From contig BSYO01000014.1 in assembly GCA_033239525.1 (NCBI GenBank), forward strand, positions 14,740,021 through 14,804,020: DNA of 64,000 nt. The letters are read 5' to 3'. The notes below the pieces were generated by a model that was given only the letters and a program-made list of their open reading frames with translations, made no database searches and had not been told where the DNA came from. Of the stretch, positions 1 to 11,727 are shown piece by piece (position 1 is the stretch's first letter; every line of letters starts with the position of its first letter). The stretch is from Nepenthes gracilis. Its lineage: Eukaryota > Streptophyta > Magnoliopsida > Caryophyllales > Nepenthaceae. The position numbers and the translations under genes were made by a program.

Positions 1-1569
1 AAACTCCCAAAAATTTAAAACATGTTAAAGAATAGAGAATCAAAGATCGGTGGCTCATATACATGCTAATCAAAAGGATAACTTTAAGAATTGTTAAAAA
101 TGATATTCTATTAATTTCAGATAATAGTTCTCAAAGAAAAAATCAACAGCGGATTCTATATCAAATCATACAATCCTTTCTCTCTATAAAAAGAGTATAA
201 ATGTCAAAGCTTTTCAATTCATGGCAAAGTATAAATATAAAGTCATCTACCTTGAGAAAAAATAAATACAAAACTCTACAAATATAAATTTTTTAGCTTA
301 GGGGAAGCAAAAATATAAATCTTTCCACATTGTAAAAAAGCACACATATCATATCACAAATTTAAAATAGAGTTTTGACCGACATACTCATATGGATTGG
401 CATATGTAAGGCCAAATGTAGAAATTTAATACTTTACTTTCATAAATATTTTCATAAAAAATTATAATATTTTAAATATTTACTTATTTTGTATAAATTA
501 AATAAACGTTTAAATGTTCTACAAAATCAAATAAAAGTCTAAAATCTTTTATAAAAATTATATATATGTAATAATATTCAAAATAAAAAAATTAAAAGGT
601 TACATACATATATATCAAAATAAGAAATATAAATAAAATTTAAATATTTTTTAAAATAAACCAAAAATAGATTTAGATACTTACTTTAACCTCTCATCTA
701 ACAAATCTAACTCATAAATGTTCTAAAATTTTTTTCATCCTCTTTCTCTCTCATCTTCTTCTTCCTCCTTTATCGTGTCCCAAAATCAAATTTTTTATTT
801 TATTTTTAGAATTAATTAGAATCAAATTTTGATCCTTTATTATTCCACCAATCAAAACCCAAAATAGATATCAAATGCAAACCCAAAATTTAAATATTAT
901 TAAATAACTCAAGATAATATAATATTTAAACCACAATATCCAAATAATATATCTAAAAGTAACCCCAAAATAATAATCACTTGACTTTAAATCAAAAAAA
1001 AAAAAAAAAAAGTATCTTACTAATATCAATGCATTGAGTCTAACTTTCAAATATTTTGAGATCTAGTATAAATAACGATATCATAACATCATCATTGATT
1101 TAATATAATAATAATCAAAATAACTAAAAGTTAAAAGGTTAATATCTCAAAATATTAATTTATAATAAAATATTAAATCATTATAGCCTCCAAATTAATA
1201 TTTGAATAGTAAATCTCTCAATTCAAAACTCTTATAAATAAAAATAAAAATAGACTAATTGATCAGCAAAGCATATAATTTTCATAATTAAATATATATA
1301 TATACATAAAAATATATTAGAATATGACACTATCAATAATTCAAAAATAAAAACATAATTTTATAAACATATAATATATAATTTGAAACTGATAATTTAT
1401 TTTTTTCTTTTTAAACTATACAACATCTAAAAAATACTTAAATCATGCCAAAACTTACAAATCAATTATCAGTGATGACCTCACCGATAAAGTACATAAA
1501 TAATCAAATTTTGGGTTATGTATATTTTCATATAACCAAATATTATATGCTATTATTTAATACTTTTAA
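1..1569. other. AT-rich sequence, no gene seen
   Basis: Very AT-rich sequence with many short homopolymer and TA runs, including an A-run near 992-1010. Both strands are dense in stops and I see no splice-compatible coding stretch. It is probably old intergenic or decayed transposon DNA. Confidence 0.6.
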
Positions 1570-1659
1570 GTGGGTTATCATACATATATAACCATGTCAA
1601 TAGAGCGGAACGCTATTTCCAACGGGTGGATAATAAGTTCAAATATCAATTTTTATTAT

Positions 1660-2491
1660 AATATACTAGGTGTTGGGATAGATGGTGTCCGACTACCACT
1701 ACATGCACACACAGTAAAAGAAGGAATAAAAAAGAAGAAGATGAATACAAAATTTTTTCGTGAAAACTCCTTCACAAATAAAGAAAAAAATCACATGACA
1801 CTTAGTTCACAAACAGATCTATTATATGAGATTGGTTACACAAACTACACAATTACACAAACCCAAGAGGCAAAAATGAAAAATAGAGTACAAATATACA
1901 AAGAACTCACACTTTATTTTTCACTCATTACTGTCACTTTTCTTCTACTCTTTCTCTCATCTTTTCTCATACACTTGGATACTTTTACCATTTATAATAT
2001 CCGTATATATATTATTAATCTTTCAAATATTCTATTCTTGATAAAATTTATCCTTACTAATAATATAAAAATGCTCTGTATAAACGGAGCTCAGAGATCG
2101 CGCATATCCTTCTAAGATTACACATACTCAACAAATCTTCTGAATTGGTACCCATGGATCTTATTGGATTCTCTGATGGATGGTTAATCATCCATTGACC
2201 GGATTCTCTTCCAAGCCATTCCTCCATCAGAATCCTCGGATGATTCCATACCGGTGACTCCACTGGTAAATTCTCACGCCTTCATTTGCCTCCTTTTGCC
2301 GGTCAGTGCATTGACCGGCCTTTTGCTACCATTATTCGATCAACCCATTGACCGGTAGTTTTTGCACCAAAGGCTTCCTTGCTTCTTTAGTTGGTTCCTT
2401 GGCCATTTTGGCGGACAACTCACTAACTCATTGACTTTGGGCGGTCAATTTGCCTCAAAACTTTCACGGCTTCTACTAACTGTACTCATTT
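1660..2491 (+). repeat. Decayed LTR-like fragment
   Basis: This stretch is less AT-rich than its surroundings and repeatedly carries TTGACCGG-type motifs between about 2195 and 2355. It ends in TGTACTCATT, resembling the end of the LTR-like remnant at about 8340-9101 (TGTACTCATTA). A 181-codon open frame at 1570-2115 has no recognisable domain and I treat it as chance. The left boundary is not defined and no TSD was found. Confidence 0.35.
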
Positions 2492-3055
2492 TGTAATATT
2501 ACATATTCATTTAGATTATTTTAATATTAATTATAATTTTGAATATTTTAAACGTGGCAAAAATTAATTATAATATTGTGAAAATTTTGTGAAATGATCG
2601 AAAGTGCAGAGTAATATTCGAGGTGCGCCCATGTTATATATATATATATATAAATAAATGAAAAAATAATAATAAAAGAAGGAAAAGAATGAAAAAATAG
2701 AAAAGGAGTTCGGGAAGAGAGAAGGGGGAGAGGGAGGAGAGGAGAGAGAAGGGGGCATGAGTGCAGGATAAGGGTGCATCAAGGACCCTCATCTGCACAT
2801 GAGCACCATGTTAAGTATGGTTTAGTCACAAATATTCTATCCAAAAAATATATGAGTACTATGTAGGTGCACCTTAGGTACCGTTTATACTGTCTAAAAC
2901 ACACATGAATGTGGAGACAAATGCCCTATTGAGTGCCAAGCCTAATTCCTTAAATTTATACTTTTTTTAATTTTTTAATTATATAATTATTTTTAAATTA
3001 ATTTAATATTATATTAGTAATATCATAAATCACATATAAAATATTGGGTGTTACA
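2492..3055 (+). repeat. LTR-like element with TGTAATATT / GGGTGTTACA ends
   Basis: It begins TGTAATATTACA and ends GGGTGTTACA, complementary-type ends common in plant chromovirus (Ty3/gypsy) LTRs. Its first ~150 bases match, in inverse orientation, the sequence at about 15440-15620 inside ARL8 intron 1, so the two are copies of one family. It holds a (TA)n run at about 2635-2652. No flanking TSD was seen, so it may sit inside an older repeat or be a fragment. Confidence 0.45.
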
Positions 3056-3479
3056 CCCTAATACTATATAATATAAAAAAAGTCTCATATTCAATCCAAA
3101 CTCTAATCTTTCCTACAGTTAAATTTATATTAAAAAAAAAAAGGCTATGTGAGTATTTCGTTTTAAATTTTTTTAAAATAAAAAAATTTAGAAAAACATT
3201 TTTATATTTAATTTACATGGATAATTATAACTAAAAATAAAAAATATATATATATCTATAAACATGTCTAAATAGGCCCAATTTAATTTAATGGACATAG
3301 TTGTGAATCTTGGCCCGGATTGATCAAGCTATGTTCAATTTAGCTCGATTTAATTATAAATTTTCACTTAGAATTTGGTTACTATCTAATCTGAACCCAA
3401 ATTTATCAACTTCACTTAGAACCATAATAGATTGAGGAAATTATAATTATATTAATTAATCTTGATAGTATATGATTAA

Positions 3480-3730
3480 AAAGGGATTGAGGGAGGGTTT
3501 ATCTCTCAAATAAATGGAGAGATTTATTCTATTTATCTTAATAATTTATTTTTAAATAAATTATTATAATTCAATTATTTTAAATAATTAACTTTAAATA
3601 TTTTTTATTTTTTAAAAATAGTTATATCATAATTATTTATTAAATAATAATTAATTAAAATGTAAAAAAATGAGTCTTTTATCTTTATCTTTTTCTACAA
3701 GAGATAGAGTTTCCCAAATCCATCAAAAGT
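3480..3730. repeat. AT-rich MITE-like repeat, member A
   Basis: This AT-rich block runs from GATTGAGGGAGGGTTTATCT to the GAGATAGAGTTTCCC region. It shares its internal order of AT tracts with 7840-8045, suggesting two members of a short non-coding transposon family. Ends and TSD were not resolved. Confidence 0.35.
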
Positions 3731-3875
3731 AGTTTCGTATTTAATCATCGTCCTCCGATCTTTCCTGCAAATAAATATTTTTTTAAAAAAAATTGATGTA
3801 TTTTTTTTATTTTAAGAAACTTTGAAGAAAAATTAACTATTTTTTATTTTTATTTTTTTAATTATTTTTAGGATT

Positions 3876-4181
3876 AAGCAACATAAGATTTGGGGATCCT
3901 GCTTCTCCCTCTATGGCCATTGGATTTTAATCCAATGGCTAAGATTTAAAATAATAAAAAATATTAAATATAGTTATATTTTTAAAATTTTTTTATAATA
4001 TTAATATTTATTAAATATTAAATTAAAAATTAAAAATATTTTTTAAAAAATAATTTTTTAGATATTATTATATGATATTTAAATTTTAACTATTGGATTT
4101 TTCAATCCAATGATTAAAAATAAGAAAACAAGATCCTGCTTCTCCTTGAGTGAACAGGACCCCTAACCCAAGCAACATAAG
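3876..4181. mobile_element. MITE with 12-bp flanking direct repeats
   Basis: AAGCAACATAAG occurs at 3876-3887 and again at 4170-4181 and brackets about 282 bp. The inside edges form imperfect inverted repeats (TTTGGGGATCCTGCTTC on the left, and GGTTAGGGGTCCTGTTC as the complement of the right). Inside each end is a small palindrome around ATTGG...CCAAT (about 3918-3938 and 4090-4112). Short length, TIRs, AT-rich core and direct-repeat flanks fit a non-autonomous DNA transposon. A TSD near 10-12 bp is closest to Mutator-type, but the superfamily is inference. Confidence 0.6.
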
Positions 4182-5354
4182 GAATATAATAGGCGTGGCC
4201 AACAAAAGATACGGATTAGTTAATTGCATTAGATTTTGTAGTCACACCAAACAAGTCCTAAGACAGATGTAAATTATAATTAGTGGAATTAATTAATCCT
4301 CTTAAAAAAAATTATGCGAATAACAAATTATATAAATATATGTTAAACATTAAACTGAATTTTTTTAATGACCCACTTAATTTTTAATTAATTTTGTTAA
4401 ATTTATTTATTAACTACTATTTTAATTTACTTATTTTTATAAGATTAGACAAATTTTTATTGATTTTTAACAATAATAATAATAATATTATATTAATTAC
4501 TATATTAAAAAGTAAAATTATAAAAATTGTTGACCCTATCAAAAAATGTTCCCCAATCTCATCACCCGAATACTAATTTAAAAATAAAAAATTAAACGGT
4601 TAAAATTTAAATTTTATTAAATAATTATTTTTTTACATTTTTATAGTGTACCTAATATTTAATTGATATTAATATTATAAAAATTAAAAATATAATAATC
4701 TTTATTATTTTTAATTTTTAAATTATAATTATTAAAATTTAATCTAATAACTAAAAAATATATTGATTCTCCCAAAAAAGAAGAAGCTAATTCATTCCAA
4801 ATTTGGTTGGGAGTGTATTTTCTTAGAAAGAAGCACTCAGTATATTTTATTCTCATTCGTTTGATGAAAAATATAATGAATGAGATTTAAAATTTAAAAA
4901 ATATCTAAATAGTTATTTTAAAAATTCTTTAACTATTAAATTAAATATTTAATAAATATTAATATTATAAAAATATTATAAAGTTTAAAGGTATCTCAAA
5001 GGACAAAGCACGAAATAAAAAATTTTCATCGAACCTGCATAACTATTTAATAATGGAACAAGCTATACTATATATAATTTTATTTATATTTTTTAATCTC
5101 CACTATTAAATTTTTATTTAATAATAAATTTTTAAGTGTATTAAATTCATCTCCTTAAAAAATATATATATATGGCCCACTCATACCGTTTTGTGATAAC
5201 CAAAGAGGAAGGTCTATTAATACAAATTCAAATATTTTAAGAACTTTACCGTAATATAATAATTTAATAATCTCTTAATATTAATTTAATTAGTATTGAT
5301 ATTATTTTATTATGAATATTGCCACTTGGTTAAAATATATAAATTGAATCGTAT
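4182..5354. other. AT-rich intergenic DNA, nothing recognised
   Basis: Strongly AT-rich with short low-complexity runs. The open frames here are short and of low complexity (asparagine, isoleucine and lysine rich), as expected by chance at this composition. Confidence 0.5.
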
Positions 5355-5359
5355 ATATT

Positions 5360-6241
5360 TGTTTGGTCCAGTGCGAAGACCCAAAGAAGTTTAAAATCCA
5401 ACCCGTTGAGCAACAACCCAAATAGCAGATCTAGCCAAGTATCCCAGAACTACCTATGTGACGGCTCATACTCGTAGCCAATGGACGTCGCCTGCAGCTC
5501 ATTAATGTGGCTGTTGGGTGACAATGGTGGCGCGGAGGAAACGAACCAATGGGGAAAGGGTTAGCACTGTCAATTGCGGCTTACGCCGCTGTACACAATT
5601 TTTCGGCCAATCCCACCACAAGAGATAGAACAAGCGTGACCTGTAACGCCCGACGGTCTACCCACCACCGCAAGACGACAACTGATACATTGGCGACCGC
5701 CGTTAGCGTTCAGCGGCCGATGAATCCCTACGACGAGGATTCTCGCACCCAAAGCCCCCAACCAAAGGGCTCATAAAAATCTCTCTCCTTCTAGAGGGGA
5801 GGGGATTGAATACTAAATAATCAACTCTACGTTACGCAAGTTAAACTCCAAAATCATCTTCCAGATCCGATCTTCTCGGCCTTCTCAAGCGACGAGAGTT
5901 AGCCACCCACTACGGTGCATTCCAAGAGCCAAGTCTCCCATTACCCGCTCACTAATCTTCCATTCTTACATTCACGCATTCTCAACGCATTTGTAGCATA
6001 TTTTCACACACCTCTAAGTGTGCACATCTTTTCGTTCATTGCGGAAAGTTGCTGACTTGAGTATCAGAGTTTTTCGATTGGAGAAATTCCGCCGGACTTC
6101 TAACATCCTATTTGATAGTTATGTTATGCTGGTCTTAGGCTAATAGGGATTGAGATTAGACCCGCTCGTGATCACCTCCAGACGACGAAGAATCTAAAGG
6201 CTTCTTAATCCATACGACAATCAGGGACTCGAGACGCAAAA
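5360..6241 (+). mobile_element. Solo LTR (same family as 62447-63452), TSD ATATT
   Basis: About 882 bp starting TGTTTGGTCC and ending GACGCAAAA, flanked by ATATT at 5355-5359 and 6242-6246. The 3' half aligns closely with the solo LTR at the right end of the window: shared blocks include GTTAGCCACCC, GCTGACTTGAG and a closing GGGAC-x-CGxGACGCAA segment. The terminal CA has become AA. There is no internal region or partner LTR beside it, so it is a solo LTR left by LTR-LTR recombination. The open frames inside are not genes. Confidence 0.75.
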
Positions 6242-6246
6242 ATATT

Positions 6247-7839
6247 ATTATTTTATATTTAGACATATTATTATAATAATATGTGATATATTAGACTATC
6301 TATACTAATTAATTATAATTTAAATATTTTTTTTAAAAAATACGTTTTCTAATCTATTCTTTTAAAACTATATATTTTAATATATTCTTTTAACCTACTT
6401 CTCAATAATTATATACTGAATTTGTTACTTTTATTTAAAAAAACAATAGTGTATAATAATAAATATATTGTCACTAAAAATTTTAACATAAATGTTAATT
6501 TTATAAAACTCTAAATTGAATTTATCAATTTATCAAAATTTTATGCAGTTGATTTCAAATATAGATAATCAAATATAATATATATATTTTTGTTTGAGAT
6601 TATATATTTATAGCCTATTAGATAGGATAAAATTGAGACTCAATTCCTATGTTATTTTCAATTAAATTACTATGTTATTATTTGATTATTTTAATGGTAG
6701 AAATCATAGTTATAAAAATATTATTTTTTTAGAATAAATAATAATAAATTAGCTCCCCTAGTTTTTTTTATTCATGATAATTAAAAAATAACTATTTTAA
6801 TGCCTATTTACCATTACCCCTAATTAGACATAATCAAATTGGATTTGAGTAGGACATGCATTGAATTTAGATAAGAATTTATGACTGCTAAGTTAGGCAG
6901 ATCAAGACAGACATACTTATAATTTAAATAGGGTCAATTTGGATTGGGATACAGATATTTTTTTTTTTATTTTTATGTATTTTTATTTAAATGTTTAAAA
7001 ATATATAAAAATAATTAAAATATTTTAAAAATCATAATATGTAGATTAAAATATTACCTAAGTATATATTTAATAAAAAATTATATAAAAATTATTAATT
7101 ATATGAATATCTAATATATTAAAATTATTTTTAAACTTGTTATATATATATATATATATATATTTCATAATCTGTGTTTGGTCGGTATGAATCGATTACT
7201 TTTATTTATGATCATATTTGAATCAAAAAATAATCAAACCTAATTTTTTACTGAATCTATTTATAATAATTATATATATTAACTATATTTTATAAAATTT
7301 TAAGTTGATAAAACCAAGCTGATTAGGTGAATTAATTTTGATTAGGTTTACATAAACTTTTAAGTATATTTTGAATATTATTTACTTAGGTATAGGTAAA
7401 AGAATCATTTTATAATAACATATTAGTTATTTTTTTACTATTATTGTATATCAAGTGTTTAAAAATTAATTACTAATTTAATTTTATCTTTTTAAGTGAT
7501 TAATTAAAAATTATATTAATTTGAAATTTTATTTTTATTTTATTTTATTTCTTAAAAATAATTATTGTATTTATATTTTTTAAAAATTTTATTAACTAAA
7601 CGCAATGTAAACTTATACATTTCTTTAGAAGATATAATGTAAGGGCTTTGATTCATAATTAACAAAGTTCCGAAGTATATATTTATATTTAATAGATAAA
7701 TTTTTAAATTAAAAAATATTTAAATATTTATTATTTATTTATTTTTACTATTAAATGAAATATTTAATAAATATTAATAATTTTTTTAATATTTTATCAA
7801 ATTTTTATTAAATAAAATGTTATTTATAGAATGAATAAT
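6247..7839. other. AT-rich intergenic DNA with (TA)n microsatellite
   Basis: No coding signal on either strand. A pure TA run lies at about 7139-7162. Confidence 0.55.
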
Positions 7840-8045
7840 GAAAGATTGGATAAATTAAATAGATAAATGACTTATTTTTTTACAATTTATTTTTAAAATA
7901 TTAATATAATATAATTATTTTAAAATAATTAATTTTTATTTTTAAAAAATTAATTAGACCACAATCATTTATTAAAAATAATAATGAATTTCTTTATTTT
8001 ATTTTTTTTATGAGAGATGAAGTATTCCTAAATTTATATTCTCTC
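7840..8045. repeat. AT-rich MITE-like repeat, member B
   Basis: The tract order is similar to 3480-3730, ending near GAGAGATGAAGTATTCC. No termini or TSD resolved. Confidence 0.3.
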
Positions 8046-8196
8046 CTCACACCATATATTAAATGTGTCATATCAATTATTAAGTTAACTAATTGTAAAA
8101 ATAAATAAATAAATAATTAATTAATATATATTTTATGGATCAATTAGATATAACATATATTTATAAATAATTATATATCTTTAAATCTTAATTTAT

Positions 8197-8315
8197 TAAG
8201 TCTATATTTACAAATGTAATTGTTAATATTAAATATTTTAGTTTTTAGCAAACAATTTTAACTATTTAGAAAGATATCGATTTTTAATTACAAACAAAAA
8301 AAGGGGATTAACTCA
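8197..8315 (+). repeat. Direct repeat, left copy (pairs with 9537-9648)
   Basis: About 120 bp containing TTAAGTCTATATTTA, TTTAACTATTTAGAA and GGGGATTAACTCA in the same order as 9537-9648. The two copies lie about 1.34 kb apart in direct orientation and flank an LTR-like segment, which fits a local tandem duplication. Confidence 0.6.
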
Positions 8316-8339
8316 AAATAATAAGCGTTAGTTAGTAAA

Positions 8340-9101
8340 TAATTTTAAATTAAAAAGATGTAAGTAAAGAAATGCAATGAGAATGTAAAGAATGCCTGTG
8401 ATAGGGGTACTCTCATTAGCTGAGAGGCTTTTGGGTTGCTTGAAGTTATTTAATACTTACTATCTTGTCCTGAGAACGTAATAGTAGAGAGTGTGAGAGA
8501 GCGTTATGAAAGCGTGAGAGCTTAGCAATAGAGAGCTTTTTGCTGGTCAATTAAAGCTTGCATTGGAGTGAGAATTTCATGAGCTTTTATAACTGTGTTC
8601 CGTTACATTTTTTGTGTAGAAGGGCTTGATTTTCGCGCTCTATTCGGATCACTGCCTTTTTTGGTATGGAGCCTTTATGGTTGTAACGATCGTTGATTCG
8701 ATGAATTTTCTTCTTCATTCTATAACCGTTAGGGTTTCCAATAAATGGAAAAAGGATTCTGGCACCTTCCTTCAGATATGCGCATTGAATCTGCTAATGA
8801 CCATTACAATAGAAATTGCCTTCCGTGGAGGACACGAAATCAGGTGAGAAAATCATTGTTGGTCAAGGGCGGACGTATGAGTTAATTTGGGCTTGACTCA
8901 GTTGAAACATGGTCTACAGACGGTCAACGGAATCATTAACCGTATTGGGAGCAAGTTGTCCGTCCTGTGCTTAGGCTTCTCTTGGCTCATTGACCTTTCG
9001 ATCATTCAATATTGGACGTTGATCGTCTAGGTATAAATAGGTCGTTGTGGATCTGGGCTGTTCCTCCTTTTTGGACTAGTCTATTATTGATGTACTCATT
9101 A
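8340..9101 (+). repeat. 5'-truncated LTR remnant related to 46341-47424
   Basis: It shares ordered motifs with the solo LTR at 46-47 kb: an ATAATAGTA...GTGTGAGAG block, a TCTGGCACC block and an end at TACTCATTA versus TACCCATTA. The left end is diverged and no TSD was found. The open frame at 8626-8847 is within this LTR and is not a gene. Confidence 0.5.
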
Positions 9102-9536
9102 GGTTTAGTAAATAAATAATATGGTTCAAACGTAGGATATCTAAAAATTTCATATCTAAAGGGTCCAAATTGCCAAGTTGTTAAGTAGTGGAATGCCTGT
9201 TTTACCAAGTCGCCAAGTGATTAAATTGTCAAGATATTGAGCTATTGAAGTGTCAGCCCACAATTTTAGAAATAGGCTGAATGTCAAGTAAAAAGTCAAA
9301 AAAGTTGCATTACCAAGATAGCAAATTATTGAAGAATGAATAATAAAAGAATGGATAAATTGAAATACTGACAATCAAAAAGATATGTGTAGATCGTCAT
9401 TTTTAACAATTCAATCATAACGCCTAGCTGATCTACTACGAATTAAATACTCATCAGTTGCAAGCCACATCAACCTTGACCAAGGCACACTATTAGAAAT
9501 ATTATATTTGAAGTGAAAACCACTCAATAGTGACCC

Positions 9537-9648
9537 ATTAAGTCTATATTTATAAATATAATTGTTAATATTAAAAAAAATTAGTTAGCAAACAGCTTTA
9601 ACTATTTAGAAGGATATCAGTTTTTAATAAAAAGGGGATTAACTCATC
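9537..9648 (+). repeat. Direct repeat, right copy (pairs with 8197-8315)
   Basis: Second copy of the repeat described at 8197-8315, in the same orientation, with several substitutions and small deletions. Confidence 0.6.
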
Positions 9649-9735
9649 ATAAGGACAATAGCTTATTATGTAGTTGATTATAACTTCACTGGATGAAATT
9701 GTCAATAACTTTTCAGGAGGTTATTTAATTGACCT

Positions 9736-10954
9736 TATTGCGTCATCGGATCTTAATCACTGTACGGATTCGGACCCGAAAGCTTAACAACACAGATGTA
9801 GAGTTTATGCAGTAGAGAGAGTTAGAATGGCACGCGGAGTTTTTACGTGGAAAGTCTCCTTCTAAATGAGGAGGGAAAATTATGGGATACTGCGATCTAA
9901 GAACTGCTTCTAATATTTAAGTATTTAAGTTCAAACGGTGGAGAACGAAGTGGATGGTGAATCTCAAGGAATTACTCTTATAATATAAGTGTTATCTCAA
10001 TTGGGAAGAGGGAAGACTAGCTTTTCTCTCTCTAAAGGCGTATGTGCTAATGCTCAAGAGGGGATCTCTCTCAGAGGCCATTTTCTAAGGGTGCTTCTCT
10101 CTCTCTAGTTCGTCCCCCTTCAACTGGTGCATGCTGAATGTTTTATATAGTGGTGGAGTCTTTCTGTGTGAAACGGCTACGTGGTGGTAGTATGTGCAGG
10201 TTGCCCTACTACTAAATCTGCAAGTCCACCTTACCGTGTCAGGGACGTTGCGTGCATGCAGACGGGCGCTATTACATCATGCGTGGTCTAAAAATCATCA
10301 TTCCCTGTGCCGATTGCGTGTTGCAAAGGGTGCGCGTACTGTTATGAACGTCATCCTTCTAAGCTGGCGTCTTCAGTTTCTCACGGAGTCCTCGAGCCTC
10401 CCAAACTAAGTCTGAGCCTTTGGAGATGAGAGCCTAAGTTCTCGGGCATCCAAGGCTAATTCAACCTCTAGGACCAATTGCCCTCCTTGTGTCTTTGGGC
10501 TCCTATCGCCAAGCGTCCTTGGGCTTCAACTGAGGGTTGACGCAGCATTGAGTTTTCAGACTTTTCAGGCCGTGTCTTCGGAGCTTTATTGTAGTGGATG
10601 GTCTCTCACGGAGTCCCCGGGCCTTCCAAGTTAAGTCAGTTTCTCGGATCAATTTATCTCTTTGGGCCTCTGGGGATGAGGGCCTAAGTTGTCGGGCATC
10701 TAAGGCTAATTCAGCCTCTAGGAACAAATTAGCTCCTTATGTCTCTCGAGACGTGAACTTTAGTCATCGGGCTTCTTGGACTAATTTAGCTTATCGGGCA
10801 AATTAGCCTCGTGGGCCTCTTGGGACGTGAGTCCAAATCATTAGGCCTTCAAAGCCAATTTAGTTTCTCGGGTTAAATCAGTATTGTGGGCCTCTAAAAA
10901 CGTCGATTCAACTTTCAGACATTTAATCTAGACTTTGAGTATCGGTATCCATCA
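9736..10954 (+). mobile_element. Solo LTR with TSD GACCT and an internal tandem duplication
   Basis: About 1219 bp starting TATTGCGTCATC and ending GGTATCCATCA, flanked by GACCT at 9731-9735 and 10955-10959. The start resembles the right LTR of the full-length gypsy element (TATTGCGTTTGATAATC), with the usual terminal TG changed to TA. The right half is GC-richer than the surroundings and holds the duplication at 10380-10500 / 10605-10745. No gag-pol is attached, so this is a solo LTR; the overlapping open frames on both strands (10194-10806) are by-products of the repeat. Confidence 0.75.
10380..10745 (+). repeat. Imperfect tandem duplication inside the LTR
   Basis: Copy A at 10380-10500 and copy B at 10605-10745 share CTCACGGAGTC, GATGAG-xGCCTAAGTT, TCGGGCATC and AGGCTAATTCA in order. 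The offset grows from 225 to 250 bp because of an indel. Confidence 0.7.
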
Positions 10955-10959
10955 GACCT

Positions 10960-11520
10960 TAACATATATTTGAAGTTTATAAATATAAAACCTTCTAATA
11001 CAACAGGGTAAGATGGTAGTTGGGGGCTTTCATTGAGAAAGTATCGAAAAATTCATGGGTTCATTTAGGTACTTATTTTTGCCTAATGTTATCCAAAACT
11101 TTAGTTATATTTAAACCCATACATAAAAATATTTAGTGAGTTATTTAAATTATATATTCTCATATAAGATATAATATATTATCATATATAAGTTGATATT
11201 TTTTTTTTACATTTTAACATCAAGTATTATATTTTAACCAATATTTTACTAAGATTAAAATTAAAAGATAAATTAATGAGTTATTTTCATCTTCTTTTAC
11301 CCTAATTTTGATTTGTGATATACAAAATCGAATTAAAAAATTTGAGAGTCAACTTCAGAATATGGAAACCAACAATTTTGAGTAACTAAATAATATTGCA
11401 TAATTGTTTGAAAATATAATAAAATATATTTTCATACTATATTTTATAGCGAATTATAATCGATCCTTCTGGCCAGCTAGTAGTACATGATGATGAGACC
11501 GTGTATGACCTAAGATAATT
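10960..11520. other. AT-rich spacer upstream of ARL8
   Basis: AT-rich spacer between the solo LTR and ARL8, without a coding signal. It probably contains the ARL8 promoter, but no convincing TATA box could be assigned. Confidence 0.4.
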
Positions 11521-11727
11521 CAATTTCTGCTGTCAATGTGCTTTGAAATCGGAAATTGTTTCTTTGCTCCTTTCCCTTTCGGCGCCGAAATCGATCTGCG
11601 CTGAGAGCGTACAGATTTCTCGAAGATCAATCAATCGCAGGGAGAGACAGTTTCTGTGAGATTCAGGAATTCGCAGCTCTCTCTGTAGTTCTCTCTTTTT
11701 CCGGGTGCCACAAATCGCTGAAGAAGT
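11521..11727 (+). promoter_or_regulatory. ARL8: Probable ARL8 5' UTR
   Basis: The composition rises in GC just before the start codon and becomes pyrimidine-rich, as is usual for plant leaders. The open frame at 11556-11753 overlaps the ARL8 start in another frame and is probably leader sequence. Transcript start inferred only. Confidence 0.4.

Noticed and set aside
1570..2115. 181-codon open frame
   Set aside because: Ile/Asn/Leu-rich composition typical of AT-rich DNA, no domain, partly overlaps an LTR remnant.
5549..5776. Open frames on both strands at 5.55-5.78 kb
   Set aside because: They lie inside a solo LTR with a TSD; the length reflects locally higher GC.
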